This document shows, one piece after another, positions 49,875 to 50,704 of a DNA stretch of 50,704 nucleotides. Under the pieces are notes generated by a model. The model did no database searches. It had not been told where the DNA came from and saw only the letters and a program-made list of their open reading frames with translations. Position numbers and translations under genes: made by a program. Every line of letters starts with the position of its first letter. Positions within the stretch are counted from its first letter, which is position 1. Origin of the DNA: DASYAE01 sp036501535 (lineage in GTDB: Bacteria; Actinomycetota; Actinomycetes; Streptomycetales; Catenulisporaceae); NCBI GenBank assembly GCA_036501535.1, contig DASYAE010000035.1:1-50704 (forward strand), written 5' to 3'.

Positions 49875-50704
49875 TCAGCGCCATTTCGACGCCGTCGGCG
49901 ATGGCCGGTTCGACAGGAGGTGCAGTTGGCGCGCGCGCTGAACGGCAGCGGACCGGTCACCCGCGCCGAGCTTCGCATAGAGGTTGCGGATGTGGGTGTT
50001 GACCGTGTGGATCGAGACGTGCAGAAGATGCGCGATCTCTGCCCGCGTCAGGTTCGTCGGGAGGAATCCCAGGACGCGCAGCTCGCTCGGGGTGAGCTCG
50101 CCCGGGTGCGGCGGCTGCTCCAGACCAGCGCTCGGCCGCGATGCGCCTCTCAGCTGGTCGGCGATGTCGGCGATGTCGGCGAGGAGCGCGCCGTGCGCCG
50201 TCTCGTGGTATCGGAGCACGTCGAGCAGCTGCGCGGCTTCGGTCATCGCGAAGGGGAAGAGCAGCCGGTCGGGCTCGGCGGTCGCGAGGGCAGCCTCGGC
50301 CGCCGCTGCCGCGGCGTCGCGATCGCCCAAACGAAGGTGTGCGGTGCCGGCCAGCAGATGGGCTTCCACGAGGGTGAACGCTTCGACCGGGGGCGTGGCG
50401 TCCCGAAGCCGGCGCAGGACTTCCACGGCCGTGCCGGGGTTCCCGTCGAGAAGGCTGATCCACGCCCGCGCGTTGAAAACGGCGCCCAACGCGCCCGGAC
50501 TCCCGGGCCCGGCGGAGAATCCGGCCAGCGTCGCGCGCGCCTCAGCGGACATCCCGAGGCGGGCCTGCGTGGTAGCGAGCCACCCTGTGATCCGCGGTAC
50601 GAGAGCGTGCGCTCCGGTGAGCAGCGACTGCTCACGCGCCGCCGCCGTGAATGCTTCCAGCGCCGGCCGCTGCTGCCCGCGACCCGCATGCAACATGCCG
50701 GCCG
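49875..50704 (-). CDS. LuxR-family LAL/MalT-type regulator, C-terminal part (5' end outside window)
   Basis: The visible 275 residues are the tail of a large regulator. TPR-like helices (ARLGMSAEARATLAGF..., AWISLLDGNPGTAVEVLRRL, LVEAHLLAGTAHLRLGDRDAAAAAAEAAL) are followed by a LuxR helix-turn-helix near the end (LTPSELRVLGFLPTNLTRAEIAHLLHVSIHTVNTHIRNLYAKLGAGDRSAAV), close to the MalT pattern. The ATPase part must lie beyond the right edge. In contrast to the neighbour at 46.9-49.1 kb, this HTH has its full LTPSELRVL start, so it looks intact here. Confidence 0.8.
   Translation of the reverse strand, partial: AGMLHAGRGQQRPALEAFTAAAREQSLLTGAHALVPRITGWLATTQARLGMSAEARATLAGFSAGPGSPGALGAVFNARAWISLLDGNPGTAVEVLRRLRDATPPVEAFTLVEAHLLAGTAHLRLGDRDAAAAAAEAALATAEPDRLLFPFAMTEAAQLLDVLRYHETAHGALLADIADIADQLRGASRPSAGLEQPPHPGELTPSELRVLGFLPTNLTRAEIAHLLHVSIHTVNTHIRNLYAKLGAGDRSAAVQRARQLHLLSNRPSPTASKWR

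Noticed and set aside
1..50704. tRNA, rRNA, CRISPR arrays, intact insertion sequences
   Set aside because: I looked for T-loop words, regularly spaced repeats and transposase motifs and found none that hold up by eye; a covariance-model search would be decisive for RNA genes.

Overview
The window is very GC-rich and densely coded. It has short intergenic gaps, many GTG starts, GTGA/TGATG start-stop overlaps, an actinobacterial-type ESX/type VII secretion ATPase, AfsR/SARP and LAL regulators, and a CBM2-bearing secreted glycosidase. All of this points to a soil actinomycete, by inference from the Streptomycetales/Catenulisporales range. I see no rRNA, tRNA, CRISPR array, intact transposase or replication origin.

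Layout. (1) 1-4.7 kb: the tail of an alpha/beta hydrolase, an SsuC/SsuB-type ABC permease and ATPase, and a divergent GntR/FCD repressor and ThDP-dependent enzyme with operator-like inverted repeats between them; a strong hairpin follows. (2) 4.8-6.65 kb: an epoxide hydrolase divergent from a TetR regulator, with two near-identical palindromes in the shared promoter. (3) 6.7-15.3 kb: a PaaX-like regulator divergent from a probable catabolic operon (SDR, amidohydrolase-2, acyl-CoA ligase, MaoC hydratase, DHA2 exporter), followed by a secreted hydrolase and a LuxR protein. (4) 15.3-25.4 kb: a decayed AfsR/SARP regulator and a small ESX-type locus: a LysM-like membrane protein, a WXG100-like protein lacking the WXG motif, an EccC cut off in its last ATPase domain and joined to the tail of another protein, then two unrecognised overlapping genes. 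(5) 25.4-34.4 kb: regulator/transport pairs (SDR/TetR; MerR/MFS with a SoxR-box-like palindrome), small genes, a metallo-beta-lactamase-fold hydrolase, an ECF sigma factor with a SnoaL-like tail, and an MmpL-type transporter. (6) 34.4-46.2 kb: carbohydrate utilisation. A LacI regulator heads an ABC sugar-uptake operon (two permeases and a binding lipoprotein) that runs towards a secreted clan GH-A-like glycosidase with CBM2, and it is divergent from a GH36 alpha-galactosidase. The shared promoter holds an almost perfect copy of the symmetric E. coli lac operator. A DUF4241 gene and a GH63-like glucosidase follow. (7) 46.3-50.7 kb: a small membrane protein, a broken LAL-type LuxR regulator, a 5'-truncated DUF302 gene, a small conserved protein and the 3' part of a second LuxR/LAL regulator.

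Two themes stand out. First, regulator plus divergent target pairs with readable operators recur at 2.9, 6.0, 26.3, 27.5 and 41.0 kb. Second, several genes are interrupted by clean junctions (15.9, 23.29, 29.43, 47.08 and 49.14 kb) where two unrelated or non-adjacent coding segments meet. These are either real deletions or assembly joins, and reads across the junctions are needed to tell.
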